Positions 34,831 through 44,254 of a stretch of 64,000 nucleotides of DNA are shown here, in pieces; the stretch's first letter is position 1, and each line of letters begins with the position of its first letter. The stretch spans positions 341,117 to 405,116 of the forward strand of contig NZ_FWFK01000005.1 of NCBI RefSeq assembly GCF_900172265.1, read 5' to 3'. The stretch comes from Roseivivax jejudonensis. GTDB taxonomy: Bacteria; Pseudomonadota; Alphaproteobacteria; Rhodobacterales; Rhodobacteraceae. The position numbers and the translations under genes were made by a program. The notes beneath the pieces are model-generated. The model was not told the origin of the DNA. It saw only the letters and a program-made list of their open reading frames with translations, and did not search any database.

Positions 34831-35613
34831 CTAGCGGTCCTCGCGCTCGGCCAGGCGGCGCTCGATCGCGTCGAGACGGCGCAGCACCTCGTCGCGGTAA
34901 TCCGTGGTCGCGGCGTTCGATTCCTCGGCATGCGCTTCCTGCATGGAGTTCACGATCAGGCCGACAACGAGGTTCACCACCGCGAAGGTGGTCACGAGGA
35001 TGAAGGGCACGAAGAACGCCCAGGCCTGCGGGTACACCTCCATCACCGGGCGCACGATGCCCATCGACCAGCTTTCGAGCGTCATGATCTGGAACAGCGA
35101 ATAGGCCGAGAGCGGGATCGAGCCGAACCAGTCGGGAAACGTGTCGCCGAAGAGCTTCGTGGCCATGACGCTCGAGATGTAGAAGATGAGTGCCATCAGC
35201 AGGAACACCGAGGCCATGCCGGGCAGGGCGGAGACGAAGCCCTCGACCACGCGGCGCAGCGTCGGCGCCACGGACACGATGCGCAGGAGCCGCAGGATCC
35301 GGAGCGCGCGCAGGACCGACAGCCCCTGCGTCGCAGGAACCAGCGCGATGCCCACGACGATGAAGTCGAACACGTTCCAGCCGTTGCGGAAGAAGGCCCC
35401 CGGGCCGCGGGCATAGAGCTTGGCGGCGATCTCGACCACGAAGACCGCGAGGCAGGCGCGGTCGAGCGCGACGATCAGCGCGCCGGCGGTGGCCATCACC
35501 GCGTCCGAGGTCTCGAGCCCCAGGATCACCGCGTTGAACAGGATCACGCCGGTGATGACGTTGCGGGTGGCGGGCCGGTCGAGGATCGCGGAAAGGCGCT
35601 GGCGCAGGGACAT
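34831..35613 (-). CDS. Bacterial voltage-gated sodium channel (NavBac family)
   Basis: A 260-residue single-domain six-helix channel. The S4 sensor has four regularly spaced arginines (LRALRILRLLRIVS, residues 101-114), and the pore filter TLESWS (178-183) is the NavBac sodium filter. A C-terminal coiled coil (about 236-258) would bring the tetramer together. GGAGCC precedes ATG 35613. In marine bacteria these channels influence motility and pH or sodium homeostasis. It is divergent from a dehydrogenase gene with which it has no evident link. Confidence 0.92.
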   Translation of the reverse strand: MSLRQRLSAILDRPATRNVITGVILFNAVILGLETSDAVMATAGALIVALDRACLAVFVVEIAAKLYARGPGAFFRNGWNVFDFIVVGIALVPATQGLSVLRALRILRLLRIVSVAPTLRRVVEGFVSALPGMASVFLLMALIFYISSVMATKLFGDTFPDWFGSIPLSAYSLFQIMTLESWSMGIVRPVMEVYPQAWAFFVPFILVTTFAVVNLVVGLIVNSMQEAHAEESNAATTDYRDEVLRRLDAIERRLAEREDR

Positions 35614-35747
35614 CCGGGCTCCGTGGAACAGGTGGCGGCGCCTTATTGCGGCCTTGCGCGCCCACGGGCAAGGGGGCGGGCCGGGTGTGGACGCCACGCG
35701 CCGCCGCGGGCATAGACGGCCAGGGCGCATTTCGAGGAGGACGCATC

Positions 35748-36716
35748 ATGGCGAAGCCGAGGATCCTGCTGACGCGCGCGTGGCCCGAGGCGGTCGAGGC
35801 CCGGCTCGCCCGCGACTACGACGCCGTGCTGAACCGCGAGGATACGGCGATGGGCACCGCCGAGATCGGCGCGGCGCTCGCCGAGTTCGATGCGGTCTGC
35901 CCGACGGTGTCCGACCGCCTGCCGGCGGAGATCTTCACCGGCGGCCACCGCGCGCGGATCCTCGGCAATTTCGGTGTCGGGGTGAACCATATCGCCGTGG
36001 ACGCGGCGCGCACGGCCGGGATCGAGGTGACGAACACGCCCGGCGTCCTGACGGATTGCACCGCCGACCTCGCGCTGACGCTGATGCTGATGCTCGCGCG
36101 GCGCGCCGGCGAGGGGGAGCGCGAGGTTCGCGCCGGGCGCTGGTCCGGCTGGCGGCCCACGCACATGATCGGCGCGCGACTCTCGGGCAAGACGCTCGGG
36201 ATCGTCGGCATGGGGCGGATCGGGCTCGCCACCGCGCGGCGCGCGCAGGCGGGCTTCGGCATGCGCGTCGTCTACTACAACCGCAGCCCGGTTCCGGCCG
36301 AGTCGCTCGCCGGGCTCGACGCGGCGCGCCTCGACACCGTGGATCAGGTGATGACGGCGGCCGACGTGGTGTCGCTGCACGTGCCGGGCGGCGCCGGGAC
36401 CGCGGGGCTGATCGACGCGGAGCGGCTCGCCTTGCTGGGTCCGGAGGGCTTTCTCGTCAACACCGCGCGCGGCGATGTCGTGGACGAGGCGGCGCTCGTC
36501 GCGGCGCTCGAGGCCGGTGCGATCGCGGGCGCCGGGCTCGATGTCTACGCGGACGAGCCGCGCGTGCCGGAGGCGCTAACTCGGCGCGACGACGTTGTGC
36601 TTCTGCCGCATCTGGGCTCGGCCACGCGAGAGACGCGCGAGGCGATGGGCCACATGGTGGCCGATACGCTCGACGCGGTCTTCGCCGGGCGCGACGTGCC
36701 GAATCGGGTCGGCTGA
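35748..36716 (+). CDS. D-2-hydroxyacid dehydrogenase, glyoxylate/hydroxypyruvate reductase type
   Basis: A 322-residue NAD(P)-dependent enzyme. NAD motif GMGRIG is at residues 154-159; catalytic Arg in NTARGDVVDE, Glu in VYADEP and His in LLPHLGSAT are all present. The catalytic and cofactor pattern fits glyoxylate/hydroxypyruvate reductases. A GAGGAGG site precedes ATG 35748. It is followed by mutL after 53 bases, perhaps with its own promoter. Confidence 0.88.
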   Translation: MAKPRILLTRAWPEAVEARLARDYDAVLNREDTAMGTAEIGAALAEFDAVCPTVSDRLPAEIFTGGHRARILGNFGVGVNHIAVDAARTAGIEVTNTPGVLTDCTADLALTLMLMLARRAGEGEREVRAGRWSGWRPTHMIGARLSGKTLGIVGMGRIGLATARRAQAGFGMRVVYYNRSPVPAESLAGLDAARLDTVDQVMTAADVVSLHVPGGAGTAGLIDAERLALLGPEGFLVNTARGDVVDEAALVAALEAGAIAGAGLDVYADEPRVPEALTRRDDVVLLPHLGSATRETREAMGHMVADTLDAVFAGRDVPNRVG

Positions 36717-36769
36717 GAGACGCCGAATCGCGTTGTCAGATGGGGCGTGGACCTGCTAGGTTTAGTGGC

Positions 36770-38629
36770 ATGACCCGCCACAGCCCCAATATCCGCGCAG
36801 AACGCGCGCCGATCCGGCAACTGGACGATGCCGCGATCAACCGCATCGCCGCCGGCGAGGTGGTGGAGCGTCCGGCATCGGCGGTCAAGGAGCTGGTGGA
36901 GAACGCGATCGATGCCGGGGCGCGGCGGATCGTCGTGGAGATCGCCGACGGCGGCAAGACGCTGATCCGGGTAGCCGATGACGGCTGCGGCATCGCGCCG
37001 GAAGATCTGCCGCTCGCGCTGTCGCGGCACGCGACGTCCAAGATCGATGGCTCCGACCTCCTCGACATTCATACCTTCGGCTTCCGGGGCGAGGCGCTGC
37101 CGTCGCTTGGCGCGGTGGGCCGTCTGACCATCGCCTCGCGCGCCGAGGGCGGCGAGGCTGCCGAGATCGCGGTCTCGGGCGGCGTCATGGCCGCGGTGAA
37201 GCCCTGCGCGCGCGAAACCGGAACGACCGTCACCCTGCGCGACCTGTTCTTCGCGACGCCGGCGCGGCTCAAGTTCCTGCGCACGGACCGGGCCGAAGCG
37301 CAGGCCGTGGGCGAGATCGTGCGCCGTCTCGCCATGGCCGAGCCCGCTGTGGGTTTCACGCTCCGCGACGTGTCGGGGGGTGGCGAGGGACGCGTGACGT
37401 TTCGCGCCGATCCGGTGACCGGCGATCTGTTCGATGCGCTGCGCGGGCGTCTCGGCCAGGTGATGGGCCGCGAGTTCACCGAAAATGCCGTCGCCGTGGA
37501 CGCGACGCGCGAGGGGATACGCCTCACCGGATTCGCGGGCCTGCCGACCTATTCACGCGGCTCCGCGGTGGCGCAGCATCTCTTCGTCAACGGCCGACCG
37601 GTGAAGGACCGGATGCTGCTCGGGGCCTTGCGCGGTGCGTATCAGGATTTCCTGTCGCGCGACCGGCATCCGGCGGTGGCGTTGTTCGTGGATTGCGATC
37701 CGCGCGCCGTCGACGTGAACGTGCACCCGGCGAAATCCGAGGTGCGCTTCCGCGAGGCGGGGATCGTGCGCGGGCTGATCGTTTCGGGTCTGCGCCATGC
37801 GCTGGCCGAGGCCGGTCACCGCGCCTCGACCACGGTGGCCGGCGCGGCGCTCGGCGCGATGCGGACCGAGCCCGCGGGCCCGGCCCGGATCTACCAGATG
37901 GACCGGCCCTCATCCGGCGCGCGCGCCGCGGCGCATGCGGCGCAAGCGCCCGGGTTCGCCGAGTTCGAAAGCGCCTGGAGCGGCCGCGTGGTGGAGCCGG
38001 AGCCTGCGGCCGAACGTGAGGCCGATGCCGATAGCCCGGCCGAGGCGCACCATCCGCTCGGTGCGGCGCGCGGTCAGGTGCACGAGAACTACATTCTCGC
38101 GCAGACGGCGGACGGTCTGGTGATCGTCGATCAGCACGCGGCGCACGAGCGGCTGGTCTACGAGAAGCTCAAGGCGCAGATGGCCGCGACCGGGGTCGCG
38201 GCGCAAGCGTTGCTCATCCCGGAAATCGTCGAACTGTCGGCCGCGGACTGCGCGCTCCTGCTCGACGCCGCGGAGGATCTGGCCCGTTTGGGACTGGCGG
38301 TGGAAGCTTTCGGCGGCGGCGCAGTGGCCGTGCGCGAGACGCCGGCGATTCTCGGCGAGGTCAACGCCGAAGCGCTGGTGCGCGATGTGCTGGACGAGTT
38401 GTCCGAGGCCGGCGGGTCGGACCTCGTGCGGGAGCGGCTGGACGCGATCCTGTCGCGCGTGGCCTGCCACGGATCGGTGCGCTCGGGCCGCCGTATGCGG
38501 GCCGAGGAAATGAACGCACTTCTGCGGGAAATGGAGACGGTGCCTCATTCCGGGCAATGCAACCACGGCCGGCCCACATACGTCGAATTGAAACTCTCTG
38601 ATATCGAGAAGCTCTTCGGGCGCACATGA
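36770..38629 (+). CDS. mutL: DNA mismatch repair protein MutL
   Basis: A 619-residue MutL. The N-terminal GHKL ATPase has IAAGEVVERPASAVKELVENAIDAG, DDGCGI and TFGFRGEALPS. The C-terminal dimerisation domain carries the endonuclease motif DQHAAHERLVYE (from residue 454), ACHGSVRSG and GQCNHGRPT, so it belongs to the nicking MutL class used where MutH is absent. The linker (about 340-430) is Ala/Glu-rich. No Shine-Dalgarno is obvious before ATG 36770. rmuC overlaps its stop. Confidence 0.96.
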   Translation: MTRHSPNIRAERAPIRQLDDAAINRIAAGEVVERPASAVKELVENAIDAGARRIVVEIADGGKTLIRVADDGCGIAPEDLPLALSRHATSKIDGSDLLDIHTFGFRGEALPSLGAVGRLTIASRAEGGEAAEIAVSGGVMAAVKPCARETGTTVTLRDLFFATPARLKFLRTDRAEAQAVGEIVRRLAMAEPAVGFTLRDVSGGGEGRVTFRADPVTGDLFDALRGRLGQVMGREFTENAVAVDATREGIRLTGFAGLPTYSRGSAVAQHLFVNGRPVKDRMLLGALRGAYQDFLSRDRHPAVALFVDCDPRAVDVNVHPAKSEVRFREAGIVRGLIVSGLRHALAEAGHRASTTVAGAALGAMRTEPAGPARIYQMDRPSSGARAAAHAAQAPGFAEFESAWSGRVVEPEPAAEREADADSPAEAHHPLGAARGQVHENYILAQTADGLVIVDQHAAHERLVYEKLKAQMAATGVAAQALLIPEIVELSAADCALLLDAAEDLARLGLAVEAFGGGAVAVRETPAILGEVNAEALVRDVLDELSEAGGSDLVRERLDAILSRVACHGSVRSGRRMRAEEMNALLREMETVPHSGQCNHGRPTYVELKLSDIEKLFGRT

Positions 38630-39858
38630 TCGACACGCTGTCCGCCAAACTCGCTGCCGGCGATCCCCTCGCGCTGGCCGGATTGGTCGCGTGTGCCGCT
38701 CTCGTGCTGCTGGTCCTTCTGCTCCTGGCACTCATCGCGCGGACGGGGCGCGCGGCGCGCACGACCGAGACCCTCGCCTATCACCTTGGCCGGATGGGGC
38801 AGGACGTGCGCGGGCTTGCACAGGGTCAGACCCAACTGTCGGGCAGCCTTCAGACGGTGTCCGAAACCGCCGCGCAGTCGCAGATGCACGTGTTGCACAC
38901 TGTCGAGACACGGCTTGCCGAGGTGCAGCGGCAGATGGGCGAGCGGCTGGCCGACAGCCAGCTTCGGCAGGCGCGCTCGATGGCCGACATGCAGGAAAAG
39001 ATGAACGAGGTTCTCGCCGGGCAGGCGCAGAAGACGGCGACCTCGCTCACTCAATTGCAGGAGCGGCTGGCAACGATCGACAAGGCGCAGGACAACATCA
39101 CCAAACTGTCTGGCGACGTGCTGTCGCTGCAGGACATCCTGTCGAACAAGCAGACGCGCGGCGCCTTCGGCGAGATCCAACTGACCGATATCGTGGGCAA
39201 GGCGCTGCCGTCGGACAGCTACACCCTTCAGGCGACGCTTTCGAACGGGCGGCGGGCGGACTGCCTGATCCATCTGCCGAACCCGCCGGGGCCGATTGCC
39301 GTCGATTCCAAGTTCCCGCTCGAGGCGTTCGAGGCTTTGCGCCGGGTCGAGACGCAGGACCAGGCGACGCGCGCGGCGCAGGCCTTCAGGTTGTCGGTGA
39401 AGAAACACATCCGCGACATCGCCGAGCGTTATATCCTCGAGGGCGAGACCGCCGACGGCGCGATCCTGTTCCTGCCGTCCGAGGCGGTCTATGCCGAACT
39501 CCACTCCAACTTTCCCGAGCTCGTGCGCGAAGGATTCGCGGCGCGGGTCTGGATCGTGTCGCCGACGACCTGCATGGCCACGCTCAACACCATGCGCGCG
39601 ATCCTCAAGGACGCGCGGATGCGTGAGCAGGCGGGCGCCATCCGCAAGGAGCTCGGGCTGCTCTATGCCGATGTCGACCGTCTGGGTGCGCGGGTCGAGA
39701 ACCTCGACCGGCATTTCGGGCAGGCGCAGAAGGATATCTCGGAGATCCGCATCAGCGCCGAGAAGGCCGGGCGTCGCGCACGCCGGCTCGACAATTTCGA
39801 CTTCGAGGAACTCTCTGGCGAGCCGGCGGACACCCGCGCGCTGACCGGGACAGAGTGA
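38626..39858 (+). CDS. rmuC: DNA recombination protein RmuC
   Basis: A 410-residue protein: an N-terminal membrane helix (residues 17-41), a coiled coil (about 50-160), then the RmuC nuclease-like domain (TRGAFGEIQLTDIV, PIAVDSKFPLEAFEAL, ADGAILFLPSEAVYAE). RmuC limits inversions at short repeats and affects DNA uptake or repair. Its ATG overlaps the mutL stop (ATGA), pairing two genome-stability proteins. Confidence 0.92.
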   Translation: MIDTLSAKLAAGDPLALAGLVACAALVLLVLLLLALIARTGRAARTTETLAYHLGRMGQDVRGLAQGQTQLSGSLQTVSETAAQSQMHVLHTVETRLAEVQRQMGERLADSQLRQARSMADMQEKMNEVLAGQAQKTATSLTQLQERLATIDKAQDNITKLSGDVLSLQDILSNKQTRGAFGEIQLTDIVGKALPSDSYTLQATLSNGRRADCLIHLPNPPGPIAVDSKFPLEAFEALRRVETQDQATRAAQAFRLSVKKHIRDIAERYILEGETADGAILFLPSEAVYAELHSNFPELVREGFAARVWIVSPTTCMATLNTMRAILKDARMREQAGAIRKELGLLYADVDRLGARVENLDRHFGQAQKDISEIRISAEKAGRRARRLDNFDFEELSGEPADTRALTGTE

Positions 39859-40246
39859 GCCGGCCGCGGCGCCGGACATTTCCTCTTTTCATTCGTCGCC
39901 TAAGTCGTCCAACCTGACCCGGGTGTCGCGCGGGCTCGCGCGGGACCCCACCGCCTCCAGCCGTGCCGCCAGATGCGCGCGGGGGCGTGGCAGGGAGGAG
40001 AGGACGTTGACCGCGATCGCGGACCACGAAAACCTGTTCAACGTTAAACGGCATGTCATGCGGGATGTGCATGACGGGCATGTGCCCGGCTGCCTATTCG
40101 GTGGGCAGAGTGGCTGGTATCGCAACCGCGACGCACTGAATTGGCGCGAACGCCGCAGGAAATCAGAGATCGGCGCCGCGCCCGGCAAGAATGTTCAGCG
40201 CTGAACTAGATGGGCCGGACTGCCCGGCGATGAAGGGAGAGGACTC
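39859..40246. other. Intergenic region upstream of the pyruvate dehydrogenase operon
   Basis: 388 bases without a convincing gene; frames on both strands are Arg-rich and lack a supported start. The right half is less GC-rich and holds two nested palindromes (40055-40087) about 160 bases before aceE, so the promoter and control sites of the operon are expected here. Confidence 0.6.
40055..40087. promoter_or_regulatory. Palindromes upstream of aceE
   Basis: GTCATGC (40055-40061) and GCATGAC (40069-40075) form a 7-bp inverted repeat with a 7-base spacer, immediately followed by GGGCATGTGCCC (40076-40087), itself a palindrome with 5-bp arms. Likely binding sites for a regulator of pyruvate dehydrogenase; the protein is unknown. 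Confidence 0.4.
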
Positions 40247-42901
40247 ATGAAGGACACGCCGAACGACATCGATCCGGTCGAGTCCAAGGAGTGGCAGGAG
40301 GCTGTCGAGGACGTCATCATGCGCGACGGTCCGGACCGCGCGCATTTTCTGCTCGACAAGGCCGTCCAGCAGGCGCGTGCCGCGGGTGCGATGCTGCCGT
40401 TTTCCGCGACCACGCCCTACCAGAACACGATTTCGCCGGATGACGAGGTCGACATGCCCGGCGACAGCGAGATGGAGTGGCGCATCCGCACCATCAATCG
40501 CTGGAACGCGATGGCGACGGTCGTCCGCGCGAACAAGTCGACCGACGGGATCGGCGGCCACATCGCGTCGTTCGCCTCGTCGGCGGCGCTCTACGATGTC
40601 GGCCTCAACCATTTCTGGCGCACGCGTTCCACGATGCATGGCGGCGACCTTGTGTTCTTTCAGGGCCACGTCATCCCCGGCATCTACGCGCGGTCGTTCA
40701 TGGAGGGGCGGCTGAGCGAGGAGGATCTCGCCAGCTTCCGCCACGAGGTCGACGGCAAGGGCCTGTCGTCCTATCCGCACCCGTGGCTGATGCCGGACTA
40801 CTGGCAGTTCCCGACCGTCTCGATGGGCCTCGGTCCGATGATGGCGGTCTATCAGGCGCGGTTCATGAAGTATCTCGAGAACCGCGGACTCATCGACAAG
40901 AGCGACCGCAAGGTCTGGGCATTCCTCGGCGACGGCGAGATGGACGAGCCGGAAAGCCTTGGCGCCATTTCCATCGCCGCCCGCGAGGGACTCGACAACC
41001 TCATCTTCGTCATCAACTGCAACCTGCAGCGGCTCGACGGCCCGGTGCGCGGAAACTCGAAGATTGTGCAGGAGCTCGAGGGCGCTTTCCGCGGATCCGG
41101 CTGGGACGTCATCAAGCTCCTGTGGGGCCGCGGCTGGGACGGCCTCCTGGAGCGGGACACCTCCGGCAAGCTGCGCCAGTTGATGGACGAGACGATCGAC
41201 GGCGACTACCAGACCTTCAAGTCGAAGGACGGCGCCTATATCCGGGAGCATTTCTTCGGCAAGTATCCCGAGACCGCGGAGTTGGTGAAGGACTGGTCGG
41301 ACGACGACATCTGGGCCCTGCGCCGCGGCGGCCACGACCCCAAGAAGGTCTACAACGCCTATCTGCGCGCCTCCAAGACGAACGGTCAGCCCACCTGCAT
41401 CCTCGTCAAGACGGTCAAGGGCTACGGGATGGGCTCGGCCGGCGAAGGCCAGAACATCGCGCACCAGTCGAAGAAGATGCAGGTCGACCAGCTCAAGGCG
41501 ATGCGCGACCGGTTCCGCATCCCGATCGACGACGGCGATCTGGAAAAGGTGCCGTTCGTCACGCTGAACAACGCGCAGAAGTCCTACCTGACCGAACGGC
41601 GCAAGGATCTGGGCGGCGAGTTTCCGAAACGGACCTCCAAGGTCGAGAAGCTGGAGGTGCCGGCGCTCGACAAGTTCAAGAAGGAGCTTCAGTCGTCCGG
41701 CGACCGCGAGTTCTCGTCGACGATGGCGTTCGTGCGGATCCTGACCACGCTGCTGCGGGACAAGCAGATCGGCAAGTATGTCGTGCCGATCGTGCCGGAC
41801 GAAAGCCGCACCTTCGGGATGGAGGGCCTGTTCCGGTCCGTCGGCATCTACAATCCGCTGGGGCAGAACTACACGCCCCAGGACGCCGACCAGATGATGT
41901 TCTACAAGGAATCGAAGGACGGCCAGGTCCTGCAGGAGGGCATCAACGAAGCCGGCTCGATGGCCGACTGGATCGCCGCCGCCACCGCGTACTCGACGCA
42001 CGGCGTGCCGATGATCCCGTTCTACATCTTCTACTCGATGTTCGGCTTCCAGCGGATCGGCGACTTCGCCTGGGCTGCCGGTGACAGCCGCGCGCGCGGT
42101 TTCCTTCTTGGCGGGACGGCCGGGCGTACGACGCTGAACGGCGAGGGATTGCAGCACGAGGACGGCCACAGCCACGTCCTCGCGGCGACCATTCCGAACT
42201 GCGTGAGCTACGATCCGACCTTCTCCTACGAGGTGGCGGTGATCGTCCAGCACGGCCTGCAGCGCATGTATGTCGATCAGGAAGACGTCTACTTCTACAT
42301 CACGCTGATGAACGAGAACTATGCCCATCCCGAGATGCCCACGGGCGCCGAGGAGGGGATCATCCGCGGGCTCTACCGGATGAAGAAGACGTCGCGCCCC
42401 GGCAAGAAGCACGTGAACCTCATGGGGTCGGGCACGATCCTGTGCCAGGCGATCCAGGCGGCCGAGATGCTCAAGGAGGATTTCGGCGTCACGTCCGACA
42501 TCTGGTCCGCGACCTCGTTCAACGAACTGGCCCGCGACGGGCAGGACGCGTTGCGCCACAACCGGCTGAACCCCCTGGGCGAGGAGCGCGTGCCCTACGT
42601 GACCGACATCATGGCCAACGCGAAGGGTCCGGTCATCGCCGCGACCGATTACATGAAGGCCTTCGCCGAGCAGATCCGGGCCTTCGTGCCCAATCGCTAT
42701 ACCGTGCTCGGCACCGATGGCTTCGGCCGGTCGGACAGCCGCGAAAACCTGCGTCGCTTCTTCGAAGTCGACGCGAACCACATCGCGGCGGCCGCGATGG
42801 TGGATCTCCACCGCGAGGGAGCCGTATCCGACAAGGATCTCGAGGCGGCGCTCAAGAAATACGACATCGACGGCGGCAAGCCGAACCCGCGCCTGAGCTG
42901 A
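40247..42901 (+). CDS. aceE: Pyruvate dehydrogenase E1, homodimeric type (AceE)
   Basis: An 884-residue E1 component that decarboxylates pyruvate with thiamine diphosphate. The cofactor motif begins GDGEMDEPES (residue 229) and ends NCNLQRLDG. It belongs to the single-chain AceE class rather than the alpha-beta PdhA/PdhB class. GGGAGAGGA precedes ATG 40247. It is the first gene of aceE-aceF-lpd, spaced 26 and 10 bases apart, so the complete complex is co-expressed. Confidence 0.96.
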   Translation: MKDTPNDIDPVESKEWQEAVEDVIMRDGPDRAHFLLDKAVQQARAAGAMLPFSATTPYQNTISPDDEVDMPGDSEMEWRIRTINRWNAMATVVRANKSTDGIGGHIASFASSAALYDVGLNHFWRTRSTMHGGDLVFFQGHVIPGIYARSFMEGRLSEEDLASFRHEVDGKGLSSYPHPWLMPDYWQFPTVSMGLGPMMAVYQARFMKYLENRGLIDKSDRKVWAFLGDGEMDEPESLGAISIAAREGLDNLIFVINCNLQRLDGPVRGNSKIVQELEGAFRGSGWDVIKLLWGRGWDGLLERDTSGKLRQLMDETIDGDYQTFKSKDGAYIREHFFGKYPETAELVKDWSDDDIWALRRGGHDPKKVYNAYLRASKTNGQPTCILVKTVKGYGMGSAGEGQNIAHQSKKMQVDQLKAMRDRFRIPIDDGDLEKVPFVTLNNAQKSYLTERRKDLGGEFPKRTSKVEKLEVPALDKFKKELQSSGDREFSSTMAFVRILTTLLRDKQIGKYVVPIVPDESRTFGMEGLFRSVGIYNPLGQNYTPQDADQMMFYKESKDGQVLQEGINEAGSMADWIAAATAYSTHGVPMIPFYIFYSMFGFQRIGDFAWAAGDSRARGFLLGGTAGRTTLNGEGLQHEDGHSHVLAATIPNCVSYDPTFSYEVAVIVQHGLQRMYVDQEDVYFYITLMNENYAHPEMPTGAEEGIIRGLYRMKKTSRPGKKHVNLMGSGTILCQAIQAAEMLKEDFGVTSDIWSATSFNELARDGQDALRHNRLNPLGEERVPYVTDIMANAKGPVIAATDYMKAFAEQIRAFVPNRYTVLGTDGFGRSDSRENLRRFFEVDANHIAAAAMVDLHREGAVSDKDLEAALKKYDIDGGKPNPRLS

Positions 42902-42927
42902 CGGGAACCGAGGGAGAGAGACAGACG

Positions 42928-44244
42928 ATGACCACCGAAGTGAAAGTGCCCGACATCGGCGACTTCAGCGATGTGCCGGTGATCTCCGTGCTCGTCAGCG
43001 TGGGCGACACGATCGCCGAGGAAGATCCGCTGATCGAGCTCGAGAGTGACAAGGCCACGATGGAGGTGCCGTCCTCGCATGCCGGCAAGGTGACCGAGAT
43101 CAAGGTGTCCGAGGGCGACTCCGTGTCCGAAGGCTCCGTCATCCTCGTCGTCGAGGAAGAAGGCGCAGGTGGCGGGTCCGGCGGCGGCGGAGACAGCTCC
43201 GGCGCGTCGCAGGACGACGCGAAGGAAGAGCCGAAGGAAGAAAAGAAAGAGGCGCCGAAGGCCGAGGCGGCCCGGACCGAAGAGCCGAAGGCGCCCGCGC
43301 GCCCCGCCCAGGCCGTGACCGATGCCGGTTTTTCCAAGGTGCACGCCTCGCCATCGGTGCGCGCGTTCGCGCGACGGGTGGATGTCGACCTCGCCACCGT
43401 GAACGGCACGGGCCGCAAGGGCCGTATCCTGCGCGAGGACGTCGAGAAGGCGCTGGCCTCGCGCAGCGCCCCGGCCTCTGCGGGCGGCGCACCGGCTCAG
43501 GGCGGTATGGGCATTCCGCCGATCCCGGCGGTCGATTTCTCGAAGTTCGGCCCGGTCGAGGACGTCGAGATGAGCCGGATCAAGAAGCTGTCGGGCCCGG
43601 CGCTTCATCGGTCCTGGCTCAACATCCCGCACGTGACGAACAACGAAGAGGCGGACATCACCGACCTCGACAAATACCGCAAGGAACTGGACACGCAGGC
43701 GAAGGAAGAAGGCTACCGCGTCACGCTCCTGTCCTTCATCATCAAGGCCTGTGTCTCGGCGCTGAAGAAGCACTGGGAGTTCAACTCGTCGATCCATCCC
43801 GACGGCGACAAGCTCATCCGCAAGCATTTCTACCACATCGGCTTCGCGGCGGACACGCCGAACGGACTTGTGGTGCCGGTGCTCAAGGATGCCGACCGCA
43901 AGGGGATCGTCGATATCTCGAAAGAGCTGGGCGACCTCTCGAAGGCCGCCCGCGACGGCAAGCTGAAGGGCGACCAGATGCAGGGCGCGACCTTCACGAT
44001 CTCGTCGCTCGGCGGGATCGGCGGCACAGACTTCACCCCGATCGTGAACGCGCCCGAGGTGGCGATCCTCGGTCTGTCGCGGTCGAAGATGGCGCCGGTC
44101 TGGGACGGCGAACAGTTCGTGCCGCGCAACATGCTGCCGCTGTCGTTGAGCTACGACCACCGTGCGATCGACGGTGCGCTGGCCGCACGCTTCAACGCGC
44201 ATCTCAAATACCTGCTGGCCGATCCGCGCCGGCTGATGCTCTGA
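42928..44244 (+). CDS. aceF: Pyruvate dehydrogenase E2, dihydrolipoamide acetyltransferase
   Basis: A 438-residue E2: one N-terminal lipoyl domain (lipoylated Lys42 in ESDKATME), a Gly/Ser then Glu/Lys/Ala linker (about 78-130), an E3-binding domain (SPSVRAFARR to GRILREDV, about 142-176), and a catalytic acetyltransferase core with DHRAIDG near the C terminus. It has one lipoyl domain where E. coli has three; the E3 of this operon carries another. GGGAGAG precedes ATG 42928. Confidence 0.95.
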   Translation: MTTEVKVPDIGDFSDVPVISVLVSVGDTIAEEDPLIELESDKATMEVPSSHAGKVTEIKVSEGDSVSEGSVILVVEEEGAGGGSGGGGDSSGASQDDAKEEPKEEKKEAPKAEAARTEEPKAPARPAQAVTDAGFSKVHASPSVRAFARRVDVDLATVNGTGRKGRILREDVEKALASRSAPASAGGAPAQGGMGIPPIPAVDFSKFGPVEDVEMSRIKKLSGPALHRSWLNIPHVTNNEEADITDLDKYRKELDTQAKEEGYRVTLLSFIIKACVSALKKHWEFNSSIHPDGDKLIRKHFYHIGFAADTPNGLVVPVLKDADRKGIVDISKELGDLSKAARDGKLKGDQMQGATFTISSLGGIGGTDFTPIVNAPEVAILGLSRSKMAPVWDGEQFVPRNMLPLSLSYDHRAIDGALAARFNAHLKYLLADPRRLML

Positions 44245-44254
44245 GGAGACACTC

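Noticed and set aside
39923..40204. Possible small gene before aceE
   Set aside because: Arg-rich, no ribosome site, no conserved pattern; the region looks regulatory instead.
40163..42811. A 2.6-kb open frame antisense to aceE
   Set aside because: Antisense shadow of a long GC-rich gene; composition is His/Arg/Val-biased with no domain, and similar shadows oppose aceF, lpd and clpB.
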